From Magicicada septendecula (taxonomy: Eukaryota > Arthropoda > Insecta > Hemiptera > Cicadidae): a stretch of DNA of 64,000 nt. Location of the stretch: the NCBI GenBank assembly GCA_034769895.1, contig CM068373.1, forward strand, positions 280,023,158 to 280,087,157, written 5' to 3'. How positions within the stretch are numbered: position 1 is the stretch's first letter; each line of letters starts with the position of its first letter. The notes beneath the pieces are model-generated. The model did no database searches. It was given only the letters and a program-made list of their open reading frames with translations, and was not told the DNA's origin. Shown in pieces: positions 25,076 to 36,108 of this stretch. The translations under genes were made by a program, and so were the position numbers.

Positions 25076-25897
25076 AAGGTAAAACTTTACGTTTTTACTT
25101 ATAAAAAACTTAGTGTTCCGAGTCGTCAATATTATAGTGATATTTAATATATTTAATTATTACACTTAACTTGATATAAGTACTGATTACATTTCAGGAT
25201 TATTATTTTCAGAAATAATGTATGTAAACCAGTTTTCCCCATATAAAGTTAATTAAAATTCTTTAATGCATAGCATTCCAGGCATATACAGTAGTAGATT
25301 CGTATTACTAAATTTGAATTTACACAAATAATTCTCTTTGATTAACCAGTTACACACACAAACTAAATGCTGAGTGTCCTCCTAGTGTATAAATTCAGCT
25401 AAAACTGTATTCCAAAAACTTACCTTGTTACTAGAATATTTGACACGATGAACTTTCATCATGTGTTCAACTTTGTGTGGGGAGTTAAGCACTTTAATAA
25501 CTTTTATTTATGCAGGCGTATAGCAAAATCTGATCATCATGGAAAAGGAATAAGGCATTTTGTAATAGCAATTAACTGATTAGTTCCTGCTCTATTACCG
25601 AATCATATTACAAGACCAATTTTTGTTTAACTGAAAAGATATATTTTAACTGTTTCTTTTGGTGCAATCTGTAAATTCCATGACACACGTCCATAAAGGT
25701 TTGAAAATATGCTTACTCCAGTTTGTTAGGAATAAATTCTCAAAACACTAATACAACAAATTTGTTATGTCTGATCACACCAGCTATCCTTTCTATTGGA
25801 AATGAGCCTTTTATCCGAATTTATCATATAGTATTGTGCCAAGATATTACACTACATTTGTATACTGTAATACAGTATATTATTTGCAGACTGACAG

Positions 25898-26973
25898 TGT
25901 AACTCTACGAATTCATTACAAAATTATAATTATATTTATCTCTTACCTTAGGGTTTTTTACTCCAAGGGTCGTTCAGACGAAACTGCTGCAAAAAGGATT
26001 ACTTGGATTTGATATGTTCAATAATTACGTTAACACCAAAATTTTCAAATTGTAACAAATTATCTTTCTTTTTTATTTAGCACTCATAATACAACAGGTT
26101 ATTATATTTTTATGACTCTACCTTTTCTTGCTGTTATCAATAAATTGTAAGTAATTATCAATCAGAACGGGTATACATCCAAAAAAAACTTCCCTTAACT
26201 ATTTCTAAATACTACCGTAACGTATAGTAAAGAATTAACTATAATGAATTCTATTTAATGAACCAATACGTAATTTATCTGTTCCCTTAGAGATCTCATT
26301 TAAGCTGGACATTTTTATTGAAAATAATAGATTTTTTTATTGTTGAAAAATTATAATTTGTTTTGGCCATTTAATTATGTGCTTTCGCTTTTACTTAACT
26401 GCCCATGGTCCGATTCGTAGCACTGCCTGTTGAGACGCTTGCTTGGTTTCGACGCACTCCGACACTAGTTTGCATTGAGTTTAGTTGTTGTTAATTACTT
26501 TAAACTTTATGCACTGTAAGGTATATATTTATATAGCTGGCTGGCTTTTAAAATTTGCTCGAGCGCTTGGATGGTAAATAGGCTAGCCACGCGGCCATGA
26601 GTTGCAGTAGAACTTTTTATAAATGTTTTAACACTTAACTAGATAGGCCGAATTTATTCTACGGCCTATCTTGTACTCCCGAGGCCACTGTTTTAACGAA
26701 CTTGTCAAACTGCTCTTTACTGTCCGATGCAAACACTGGTGAAGAAGTGTCCTTACTAATGACACACAGCAGACTGTAGACTGTTTCACAAAGCTGCTGC
26801 TATGTGATTACGCAATGCGTCTGGCAGTTGTTTTGTCTGGCTGTATGTGTGTTGCATTGCTGTACTGGAGGCTCCTTACAGGTGAAAGTCTGGCAATTTG
26901 GAAAGTGCTTAAAGTGATGATTTGAATTAATATGAAATTAAACTGGGGTGGCTCACAATTCCGTACCGTTACA
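25898..26973 (-). repeat. E1 3' LTR
   Basis: 1,076 bp, nearly identical to 29982-31057. It starts TGTAACTC and ends CCGTTACA on the plus strand. Confidence 0.95.
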
Positions 26974-27310
26974 ATACCCCCCCAATAAGAGGTTGAAGGC
27001 CGAAGCGTTCAAACTCTTATTGCCTAGACCTAAGAGGATCAGTGAGGATATGGCGCCGCAACCCCCCTGAACACTACTAAATCATGGGTTCTTACCCCCC
27101 TAGTCTGGCGACTGCGACAGCACCCATCCGATCTTACTGGACTTCTCTGTTCGAGATCCCAACACCGAAAAATCGAACAGATACCCGACCCAGTATCGCC
27201 TGACTTTAAAACATGTAATAAAAATTGACAAACGGCTTTCCATCCCTCCATATCCCACATCTGATTTGTTTCCTCTTAGCCGTACTGGTTCATTGACAAC
27301 GTACTGGCTC
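26974..27310 (-). promoter_or_regulatory. E1 3' conserved block: polypurine tract, hairpin and GATCCCAACACCG box
   Basis: On the minus strand a G run (26975-26983) abuts the LTR as the polypurine tract. Next to it is a hairpin: CAATAAGAG (26983-26991) pairs with CTCTTATTG (27014-27022), and inner TTGAA pairs with TTCAA. Further along is a sequence box, ACTGGACTTCTCT then GAGATCCCAACACCG. It also occurs in E2 and E3 at the same place, as does a TTAGC-type motif near the block end. Likely cis-acting RNA. Confidence 0.75.
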
Positions 27311-28399
27311 ATTTTATATTATAGACCCTAAAGAATAATATTAATAAAACAATATTGGTTTACAATGATATACATAAATTCCAGTTAAATTGAATAATAT
27401 TCCCCATACAATATTGCCCATCCAAAATGACACATTGATTATACATGATTACGTTAACTCACAGTAATAGTACCTAAAATACAAATTATATCCACTTGAC
27501 TACTATATTTATGTAGGCTAAACAAAAATTTTGTTTAATGACATTAAATAATGAAAGTACATATTTCATTTATTTTACAATTACATTTGAGGTTTGAATC
27601 AGAATAAATTTAAATTTATTATTAAAATCATCTTTTCAATTATTTAATTATCAAATTAATTTGATTGTATTTAATTTCTCCAACTCTAAGTTACAACAAA
27701 TACCTCATTATTATTTGGTCTGTAAAAAAATTTAATTTCAATTCTTTTCTATCACAATAAGGTTTTACTCAAGATACTGATTCAGCAGACTACAACATTC
27801 TTTGTTATTGTCACCAAGCATGACTACAGACATTAGTCTCAACATACCACACCTGTTTATATAAACACTAGTCTGCAAGACTCACATAGTATAAACATCC
27901 TGGTTACATCATATTAACACCTGTACTTTTCAGTCTTTATAAATTTTTTAGATAACATATTTATCAATGTCTATTTCTTACAATCTAAGCCACATATTAT
28001 TTTAATTCACCTTTCAGTTATTATTTCTCTTTTAATTACGGTTTCTATTTAATACCATTATTTCAATTCATATTATTGAATCAACATTTTTTCACACCTG
28101 TAAGCTTTTTATTCTATCTGATTAGTATTATGAACTTTATACTTACAATCCACTTATTGACATGAATACAAAATACACACCACACACACACCAATATCTC
28201 CGTGTAACCTCTGAAACATTTAACAACAATGTTATTTCATACAAACAATTCAACATTTTATAATACATACCATTAATTTCACTACATATGTATTTACAAC
28301 TCTTCAACAATAATTATTCAGTTGTGTCACACTTCAATATCAAAAATCAGCTAGGTCATTACCATGTATTAACATATTTAAATTGTTCGTTTATGAATT
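27311..28399 (-). other. E1 noncoding internal region
   Basis: A very A+T-rich stretch between the gag-like ORF and the 3' block. About 27600-27820 is clearly related to E2 at about 45000-45180 (shared ACTCAAGATACTGATTCAGC). No coding potential. The hairpin-rich region shared by E2 and E3 is absent here. Confidence 0.7.
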
Positions 28400-29803
28400 T
28401 CAACCTCCATCGTCAAAAATTAATCGGGGTTTCAAATAACAATTTTGAATTTTATTTGCATTCCGTATACGGTTATCTTGTGTTTTGTAACCATACAATT
28501 TCTGTTTATTCATTTTGCCATAATAATCATATACCAGGTCAACATTAAGTACATCGGTTAAGTCTCCATCAGTAATTACATTCATTATCAAGTCAGTTAC
28601 TTTTTCATCATAAGGTAAATTATTCTTATTTAAAACTGTATCAACAAAATAATCTTCACTCTCTATTTTAACAGGTAAGTTTAACATCTCTTTCAACTCA
28701 TTATAATCTCTCATTAGTTTATATAATTCTATCTCTTTGTCAACACACAACTCTCCATTTAAATCTCTCTCATCATAATGCCATATCACGCTTTCTCTCT
28801 CATTCCATGCAGAGGGTACAAAATTGTTCAACAAAAATAAACAACTCAAATCTTTCACTAATAAGGGTCTCTTGCCCTCCAATAATAACATTTTTGAACA
28901 CTCTGGTTCATCACAAATAAGGGGAAAATTTACCCTCTGCTCTACACATTCATCTACTTTTTCTAATTCAACAACACTAATTATTACTTCATTACAACTT
29001 ATCATTTTCTCACTCTCACTTACTGTTTCACTATCTATTTTCAACGTATCACTTTCTGATACCATATTCTTAATTATATCATCATTTTCAGCATTATTTC
29101 TCTCACTTGTTACTTTTTTATTGTCATTATTACTATTACTTTTAATCTGTTCTCCTATTGACTCTATTATTTGTTCTTTAAATGTATTGAAACATTCATT
29201 CGTCTCATTTAAACGTTTATTAATATTGTCTTCTAACTTGACACTCTGTTGTTTCATATCATATAAACGCTTGTCAAATTTTTGGTCAATATTATTTATA
29301 TCGCTCTTTAGTTCATTGAATTTAACATCACTTACATCAAAACGACTGTTTATAATATCAAATTTACTATTCAGTACATTGACTTTCATATCTAATTCAT
29401 TATTCTGATTTTTTAATACATTGAATTTAGCGTCCGAGTCACTCTTCTGTTCATCAAATTTCGCATTAAAACTACTCAAGTTATCAGATATTGTTTTCAT
29501 GAAATTACACATATCTTCCATTGACAACTGTTTAATTCGTGTTGTCGTTGGGGTAGATTGTGCTACTACATTTTTGTCAATGAAGCTGACTTCATTATTA
29601 ATTTTATTTTCCCTATTCAATTTTGGGGTTATTTGGATCCCCGAATCATCTGTATTATTTATTTCATTTGTAATATCTGGTTTTATTTTATTGTCCTGAC
29701 TCCCATCTGGAGTCGAGTGGACCTCAATATTATGCATAATAGCCGATTCATCAAAATTGTCAACATTAGTTACTTCATTGACATCGTCATTATTCGCTGC
29801 CAT
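28400..29803 (-). CDS. Gag-like coiled-coil protein of E1
   Basis: 467 residues from the first ATG at 29803 (MAANNDDVNEVTN...). Acidic N-terminus. Then a long coiled-coil-like region with a repeated KF(D/N)xxN pattern, for example NSRFDVSDVKFNELKSD. Next a linker shared with E2 (SESDTLKIDSETVSESEK) and a C-terminal domain containing ICDEPECSK and RDYNELKEMLNLP. It ends RLIFDDGG. There is no zinc knuckle and no enzymatic motif. By position after the 5' LTR and primer-binding site it is the presumed structural (Gag) protein that packages element RNA. I do not recognise a known family, and the Gag role is inferred. No frame damage. Confidence 0.72.
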   Translation of the reverse strand: MAANNDDVNEVTNVDNFDESAIMHNIEVHSTPDGSQDNKIKPDITNEINNTDDSGIQITPKLNRENKINNEVSFIDKNVVAQSTPTTTRIKQLSMEDMCNFMKTISDNLSSFNAKFDEQKSDSDAKFNVLKNQNNELDMKVNVLNSKFDIINSRFDVSDVKFNELKSDINNIDQKFDKRLYDMKQQSVKLEDNINKRLNETNECFNTFKEQIIESIGEQIKSNSNNDNKKVTSERNNAENDDIIKNMVSESDTLKIDSETVSESEKMISCNEVIISVVELEKVDECVEQRVNFPLICDEPECSKMLLLEGKRPLLVKDLSCLFLLNNFVPSAWNERESVIWHYDERDLNGELCVDKEIELYKLMRDYNELKEMLNLPVKIESEDYFVDTVLNKNNLPYDEKVTDLIMNVITDGDLTDVLNVDLVYDYYGKMNKQKLYGYKTQDNRIRNANKIQNCYLKPRLIFDDGG

Positions 29804-29961
29804 TTTATACAAGTTTATATAATGTTACACAAGAATATTAATCTTATCCACTATTGACTTAACCCTTTTTATATTTAATTTACCAAAGCGTCCTCCCTCT
29901 CAAATAACCCTTTCTGCAGCTTAATTAGGTCTGGCGAATATAGTTTGTAACCTATACTCGC

Positions 29962-29979
29962 GTCGCTGTACGGGGGCCA
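29962..29979 (-). other. E1 primer-binding site (tRNA-Lys-like)
   Basis: The minus strand reads TGGCCCCCGTACAGCGAC, two bases inside the 5' LTR. It differs at 3 of 18 positions from the exact tRNA-Lys site in E2. Confidence 0.65.
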
Positions 29980-29981
29980 AA

Positions 29982-31057
29982 TGTAACTCTACGAATTCAT
30001 TACAAAATTATAATTATATTTATCTCTTACCTTAGGGTTTTTTACTCCAAGGGTCGTTCAGACGAAACTGCTGCAAAAAGGATTACTTGGATTTGATATG
30101 TTCAATAATTACGTTAACACCAAAATTTTCAAATTGTAACAAATTATCTTTCTTTTTTATTTAGCACTCATAATACAACAGGTTATTATATTTTTATGAC
30201 TCTACCTTTTCTTGCTGTTATCAATAAATTGTAAGTAATTATCAATCAGAACGGGTATACATCCAAAAAAAACTTCCCTTAACTATTTCTAAATACTACC
30301 GTAACGTATAGTAAAGAATTAACTATAATGAATTCTATTTAATGAACCAATACGTAATTTATCTGTTCCCTTAGAGATCTCATTTAAGCTGGACATTTTT
30401 ATTGAAAATAATAGATTTTTTTATTGTTGAAAAATTATAATTTGTTTTGGCCATTTAATTATGTGCTTTCGCTTTTACTTAACTGCCCATGGTCCGATTC
30501 GTAGCACTGCCTGTTGAGACGCTTGCTTGGTTTCGACGCACTCCGACACTAGTTTGCATTGAGTTTAGTTGTTGTTAATTACTTTAAACTTTATGCACTG
30601 TAAGGTATATATTTATATAGCTGGCTGGCTTTTAAAATTTGCTCGAGCGCTTGGATGGTAAATAGGCTAGCCACGCGGCCATGAGTTGCAGTAGAACTTT
30701 TTATAAATGTTTTAACACTTAACTAGATAGGCCGAATTTATTCTACGGCCTATCTTGTACTCCCGAGGCCACTGTTTTAACGAACTTGTCAAACTGCTCT
30801 TTACTGTCCGATGCAAACACTGGTGAAGAAGTGTGCTTACTAATGACACACAGCAGACTGTAGACTGTTTCACAAAGCTGCTGCTATGTGATTACGCAAT
30901 GCGTCTGGCAGTTGTTTTGTCTGGCTGTATGTGTGTTGCATTGCTGTACTGGAGGCTCCTTACAGGTGAAAGTCTGGCAATTTGGAAAGTGCTTAAAGTG
31001 ATGATTTGAATTAATATGAAATTAAACTGGGGTGGCTCACAATTCCGTACCGTTACA
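29982..31057 (-). repeat. E1 5' LTR
   Basis: 1,076 bp, promoter-bearing LTR for minus-strand transcription. Its partner is at 25898-26973. Confidence 0.95.
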
Positions 31058-33535
31058 ACAGGGTTGTAAAAAATTCTGAAAGAATTGTTGCTTTTACAAC
31101 ACCATCCTTTATCAAGTGACTACTCAAATCTGCCAGTTTTTCACAGAAACTGAAGTTTGATGATTAGATCCATCATGACCTAGTGATGCTCCAAACATTT
31201 CAAGGATTCTCCTGGCCTTAAAAAACTGGACTGGCCTCATTGATTGACATGACTAATGTTAAATTTACTTTGGGATACTTCCAAACATAATACAGTTTAC
31301 AATAAACAAACAAAATATTATGCCTGTCTAATTTTCCAGAACTGTATACACATAATTTGATCTGGATAGAACATTTATTAAACAATAATACTATTTGATG
31401 CAAATAATTAAAATATCGGTATCGAGAACCATATATGACTACCATGTTTTAAGATTTATATTTGAAATCATTTTAGAAATGAAATATTTCCACAGAAACT
31501 ACTTCTATCTTCAGCCTCAACCACAGAATTGTGATCACTAACATATACCACCTCATGTTAGCGCACTCGATTTTCACTGATGATGGCAGTCGATGGCACT
31601 TCCGAAACGTCTGGTTTTGCAGAAAACATTGGACCACGGCCAAACAGCTTGGGAAGGAATTTTATCAACAAACTACTTCAATGTTGCTGATAACGTAGTA
31701 CACATATAAAAAATTATCCCCTCCCCCTACCCCTTTTCATTTATAGATATTAAATCTACCTTTCTACAGTGGATTATTATGACCTTTTCAGGATAATTTA
31801 TTTATCAAAATTAAGTACTTTACTCTTGTTAAAACAAAACGTTGCAGGTAAACTACACCTTCTCCTTAACCGATCTTCACCAAAATCAACAGACCTTGAG
31901 TCCTCTACAATATGCAAAAAATTATTTGAATTTGCGGGAGTTATCATTCGCCATAGACAAAATTCTACACACAGACATCTTTCTAAAAATGACTTTTCTT
32001 TATGTTTTGAGGGTAGTACAATCAGAATCAGCCCTCACGGGACACTAATTATTAGATACAATTTTTACCTTCATTTAACCCAGCTTCCACTCACTGTGTA
32101 CTTTCTCAGAGGCCATAACATGTTCTTTTTAACGTTGCCGAACATAAATTGATGTTAAATTAAAAATAAAGTAAAGGCATAGCACCTTAAGTTTGCAACG
32201 TGCAAGTTGAAGAATCAATTTAATTATTGCACTTAACTTGATATGAGTACTGATTACATTTCAGGATTATTATTTTCAGAAATAATGTATGTAAACCAGT
32301 TTTCCCCATATAAAGTTAATTAAAATTCTTTAATGCATAGCATTCAGGCATTTATGGTAGTAAATTGCAACCAGTCTTCATCTTTGTATTTGCCAAAATA
32401 AAGTTGTTCTGAGCCAGGTCATGTAAATTCAGGTTAGGCCAAGTTGCTCATTAGACTTTGTCTAAATCTTAAAGATATAAAGTGTTGATAAAGATTTTAG
32501 GACCGTACATTAAAAACATTGTTTGCACATATGAGTAGGAAGCAGATGTATTAATATAATATGTTACCCAACAAGATACAGGAACAATTATGTAGGCTAT
32601 ATTTAATTAAGTAGTTAGTGGACTTAAAACCTGCAGTAGAAACTCCAGTTTTTATAAAACAAATAGGGAGAGAATTGAAGATTTGATGTTTGTAAATGTT
32701 ATATCTATTTTCTTCACAAGTAACTAATGGCTGGTTATTTGTAATCACGTTTTCTCATAATGTATGTTGTTAATGACCTTTTTTTAAGGGTATGAAAAAA
32801 ACAACAGATATTGGTATTTGAAAAAAGGTGAATTTTATTGATACATACTAAAGTATAGAGTCAAATTTGTTTCTATTCATTAACAAAGGTCCGTACTTTA
32901 ATAATTTTGTGTGTAATATACAAGCATTCTTTAATATGTTTACGAGATTCTCCCAATTTTATTTGCATTAATTCAGACCGTAGTAACATTAAATTCCACT
33001 GTAACCCATTATTAATACTTAATCATTTGCATGTTAACAGAAACTGCACATTGCTTTTTATTGCATTATGTTGAAAAAAGGATTTTAATGTACTTGTTTG
33101 GTTATACATTAGAATGTACTAGGTTCTAAATTGGAAGTACGTTTTAATTCCGGTACTTTGAATAAATACAGCCTTTAATGTTATATACAGCCTTTGAATG
33201 TACACTTACTAAGGAAATGTCTGTTGTCTAATTAATTTTAAAAATCTAAAAGGTTAAGTTAAATAATTAAACGTAGCCACAACCTCCCAAAATCGTCTCT
33301 GTACCGTAATTATGTGCGATAAATGTAAACTAATTTCTGTACTTCCAATAAATACACCCTTTTAATGTACACGAACAAAGTAAATTTTATTTAAGTTACA
33401 TTGTCGTACATAACCTCCATAAGCTGGCATTACTTACTTCGAATAAATACAGCCGTTAATGTTATATATAGCCTTTTATCCATACAATAAATACAGCCTT
33501 TGAATGTACACTAACTAAGGAAACGTTTGTTAAGT

Positions 33536-33917
33536 TAAGTTGAAACTGCTTTATCCGCAAAGTTGCAAACGGAATCCATACGTGCGTATAGACACATGGA
33601 GTTGCCATTAAAACAAAACGCGAAAAGTAAAAAAATCATTAAATTAAAAATTTTTGTTTCTCTATGTCTATGCAATAACTCATCAGTTCTCTTTGCTGTA
33701 ACTATTTTGTTGACAGTCCACTTGACAGAATTCAACGTAACGTTTCTACTTGGTTTCAACCAATAACTACCTAGACGTTAAGATGTGAAGTTTGTTTATT
33801 TAAAATTATGGCGTTGTTTTTAGTACAACCGTGTTTACTTTTAAATCGTATTTTTGCGTAGTTTCAAAGTTGGTAGCTTTACTTGACAATAACGGTACAG
33901 TAAAGTATAACCTTAAA
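33536..33917 (+). promoter_or_regulatory. DENND10 upstream region
   Basis: 382 bp of apparently single-copy DNA between the giant repeat and the DENND10 start codon, expected to contain its promoter and 5' UTR. No specific promoter element can be named. Confidence 0.4.
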
Positions 33918-33948
33918 ATGAGTGATCTTCTTTCATGTAATATTATAG
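33918..33948 (+). CDS. DENND10: DENND10 coding exon 1
   Basis: ATG at 33918-33920. A 31-base exon ending in phase 1 before the GTAGGC donor. Confidence 0.78.
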
Positions 33949-34683
33949 GTAGGCAGTGATTTTCTGATTCTAAAGTATTACCTATGAGTTTTTAGTTAAA
34001 TTATAATCAGAGTGAAGTTACATAGTTTCTCGCAGTTTTATAGAGATTTTATTGTGGTAACTTACAGTATAAATTATGTTAGTGTAGTTTAAAAATCAGA
34101 GCTGCTAGACACAGGGATATTGTGGTTAACTTCACGAATATGAAAAACAAAAATATTTCAAGTAAAATAGTCAAACAGGTTCAAACGAAAAATCTGAAAA
34201 ACATTAAAACGTAAAATAGAGAGCATGTAATACGTTAATAACAGTGTATGGGGTTAACTGATCTCTGCCTTTTTGTTATTATAAACCATGAGTGTCAATA
34301 CACAGATGTTACAAGTAATTGAGTATGTAGCTAATAACCACAATATTCATTCACTTGAACACTTGTCAAGTAAACTCGTTGATGTTTGGTTAAGGAGAAC
34401 CCATTTTTAGTTCACCATGTAACTACTGGTAACTCATAAATTAAACTCAGTTACATGTTGAGTGAATTAATGTGTAAAAACTTCGTTGATGTTTGCAGAA
34501 AAGGATCGCAATAATGATGTCCTTTGGACATGGACATATCCATCAGTCAGTGAAGTGCAAAAATCGCTTTTGTTGAGGAAATGCACATTTGATACAGCAC
34601 ACCAGTTTTTGTATGGGCGATTTCGAAATGATTGGTTTTATATCAGTTGTACAGAAGTATTTGATTCTGATAACTTACCTGGG
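33918..34683 (+). CDS. DENND10: DENN domain-containing protein 10 (FAM45), first two coding exons
   Basis: A DENN-domain protein of late endosomes, reported to associate with the Commander/CCC sorting machinery. Exon 1 is 33918-33948 (MSDLLSCNII plus one base, donor GTAGGC). Exon 2 is 34499-34683 (acceptor TTTGCAG, donor GTAAGT). Together they encode 72 codons in frame, ending ...SDNLPG. The diagnostic part, EKDRNNDVLWTWTYPSVSE then LLLRKC and GRFRNDWFYI, matches the N-terminal longin-like (uDENN) part of FAM45A/B in order and spacing. The rest of the roughly 350-residue protein is absent. No exon 3 was found before the right edge, so intron 2 would exceed 29 kb and hold the whole retroelement nest. 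No damage is seen. Confidence 0.85.
34499..34683 (+). CDS. DENND10: DENND10 coding exon 2
   Basis: A 185-base exon with clear GT-AG borders, encoding (G)AA-KDRNNDVLWTWTYPS through DSDNLPG. Confidence 0.88.
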
Positions 34684-36108
34684 GTAAGTGTTTCATATGT
34701 ATGTATACAAATTGGTACATAAATTTAATATGGCATAAGACAAGTGGGTAATTGTTTGGTTTCAACGAACCATACCTTTTGCCAAAATTTTTGTGTAAAT
34801 GGCTGTAAATACAAGTTTGTAGCATTGTAGTCAAAACAAAATTTTCCGGAAAGTACTGGGAATCGAGTTCAGGGAGGGAGCATATTAGAAATCACATGTT
34901 ACATTTAAAGTTTTATGTATTAGCACATGTCAGCAGAGTGAGCAGAAACGGCTTGTTAACGGCTAAGTGTTGCGATCTAATGTTTTGATGCCTGTGACAC
35001 ATGAGTGAATGTTTTTAGTAAGCTGCGAAATGATAAACATCAAAAGGTCGCAGTTTTCATGCCTATGTATGGTGAGCAAAGGAACCAAAAACGTCTGTCA
35101 CATACGGAATGGGCAGTGAACATATTTTGCTGTTGGAAAATGTGGTAAAAAATCAGTAGTGTGATGATTGAAATGTTCTGAAAAATGTTGTGTTTTAACT
35201 ACAATGCTACAGACGTGTATTTAAGGTCAAAAAATGTTGGCAAAAGATGTTAGTTGTTGAGGTTGAACAATTGCTGAATGAGAAATAAATGTGTGCGTGT
35301 GCGTGCGTGCAGACGCTGTACTTTAAGGGCGTTTTATCTATGCATTAACGACTGTACTTTATGTGGGTGTTTTACTTTAAATGACACTGTCCTTCATATG
35401 AAAAGAGACAAAATGTGAGGGTTGCAGTTATTCAGACTTATGTGAAAAATTTGCACTAGGTTTCTGGCTTAGGTTTGTGTGAAATTTGAGTTTTATATAA
35501 TTTTTAAGCTTTCACTGTTGAGTTACAAGTGTTATGAAATCATATTACATTTGCATCTGTTTGTATTTGTTATTTTGTGAATTGTAAGGTTGTAAAACAA
35601 AATTAATGAATACTATGTTACAATTAATTACTGTAACACTGTTCATTGTGTGTGTGTGTGTGTGCGCGCGCGCGCGTTCGCGCGCGTACGAGACATAATC
35701 AAGATTTTAGCACACATGAAAAAACTGACCGTAAGAGAGGAGTCGAGTAATATCTGTTCTTGAGCTCTATAATATGAATTCAAATTATATCAAAACTACA
35801 AAGAAAATTCAGTTGGTATTCATCAGTTGTTCTGTTTAACCCCAAAAGGATATTTGCACAATTGGTGTGTGAATGAATCAAATATCAATAAAAAATTTGT
35901 TAAGAGACAACAATAATATGACAGTAGGCCTATGATAACACGAATGTTTTTGTTTAGTGGTTATGAGAAAATTCCTCTTTGTTACTTTGTTTATAATTTT
36001 TATCATCTGATGAAAATGACGCTTAAATATATATAAATTTTCAAACCATTTGCGAACAATTAGAGGAAAAAAATCATTGATTTCTTAAACTTTCATGGCC
36101 GGTGTTGT
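34684..36108 (+). other. DENND10 intron 2, first part
   Basis: A+T-rich intron with short TG/CG tracts (near 35290-35310 and 35646-35690). I see no exon or named repeat otherwise. Around 35040-35130 an open stretch reads like a transposon remnant, but I cannot assign it. Confidence 0.6.
35646..35690. repeat. TG/CG alternating tract
   Basis: (TG)n running into (CG)n with one break: a purine-pyrimidine alternation prone to Z-DNA formation. Confidence 0.9.

Larger units (their letters stand above)
23157..25145 (+). mobile_element. Penelope-like retroelement, 5'-truncated
   Basis: The borders are defined by loss of homology to the left arm (14921 and 14536). It contains an open frame for RT plus GIY-YIG endonuclease and, downstream of it, a hammerhead ribozyme motif as found in Penelope terminal repeats. 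No upstream terminal-repeat copy or start codon for a full-length protein is present, which fits the common 5' truncation of such elements. A-rich on the coding strand. Confidence 0.88.
25898..31057 (-). mobile_element. LTR retroelement E1 (pol-less, gag-like ORF)
   Basis: A complete element in the right arm with 1,076 bp LTRs (TGTAAC...GTTACA) and a 4 bp target duplication ACAG (25894-25897 and 31058-31061). Internal region 26974-29981, transcribed on the minus strand. Order in the sense direction: 5' LTR, degenerate tRNA-Lys primer-binding site, gag-like ORF, noncoding A+T-rich stretch, conserved block with hairpin, polypurine tract and 3' LTR. No protease, RT, RNase H or integrase, so it must be mobilised in trans. 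Only about one LTR difference was noticed, indicating a recent insertion younger than the inverted duplication. Confidence 0.92.
19247..33535 (-). repeat. Giant inverted repeat, right arm with two insertions
   Basis: The reverse complement of 11311-18824. It is interrupted by a Penelope-like element (23157-25145, replacing 384 bp that the left arm has at 14537-14920) and by LTR element E1 (25898-31057 plus a 4 bp target duplication). Removing E1 and exchanging the Penelope segment gives an arm of 7,520 bp against 7,514 bp on the left. Confidence 0.9.

Noticed and set aside
28824-29699. Plus-strand frames of 194 and 92 codons (and 47277-47849)
   Set aside because: They are the antisense shadow of the gag-like ORFs of E1 and E2; their Ser/Leu/Phe-rich composition is the expected mirror of the acidic coiled-coil coding strand.
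11311-33535. The palindrome as an assembly artefact
   Set aside because: Each arm has private insertions (E1 with its own target duplication, and the Penelope element), the outer and inner arm ends differ from each other consistently, and the arms are not fully identical. Long reads should still confirm.
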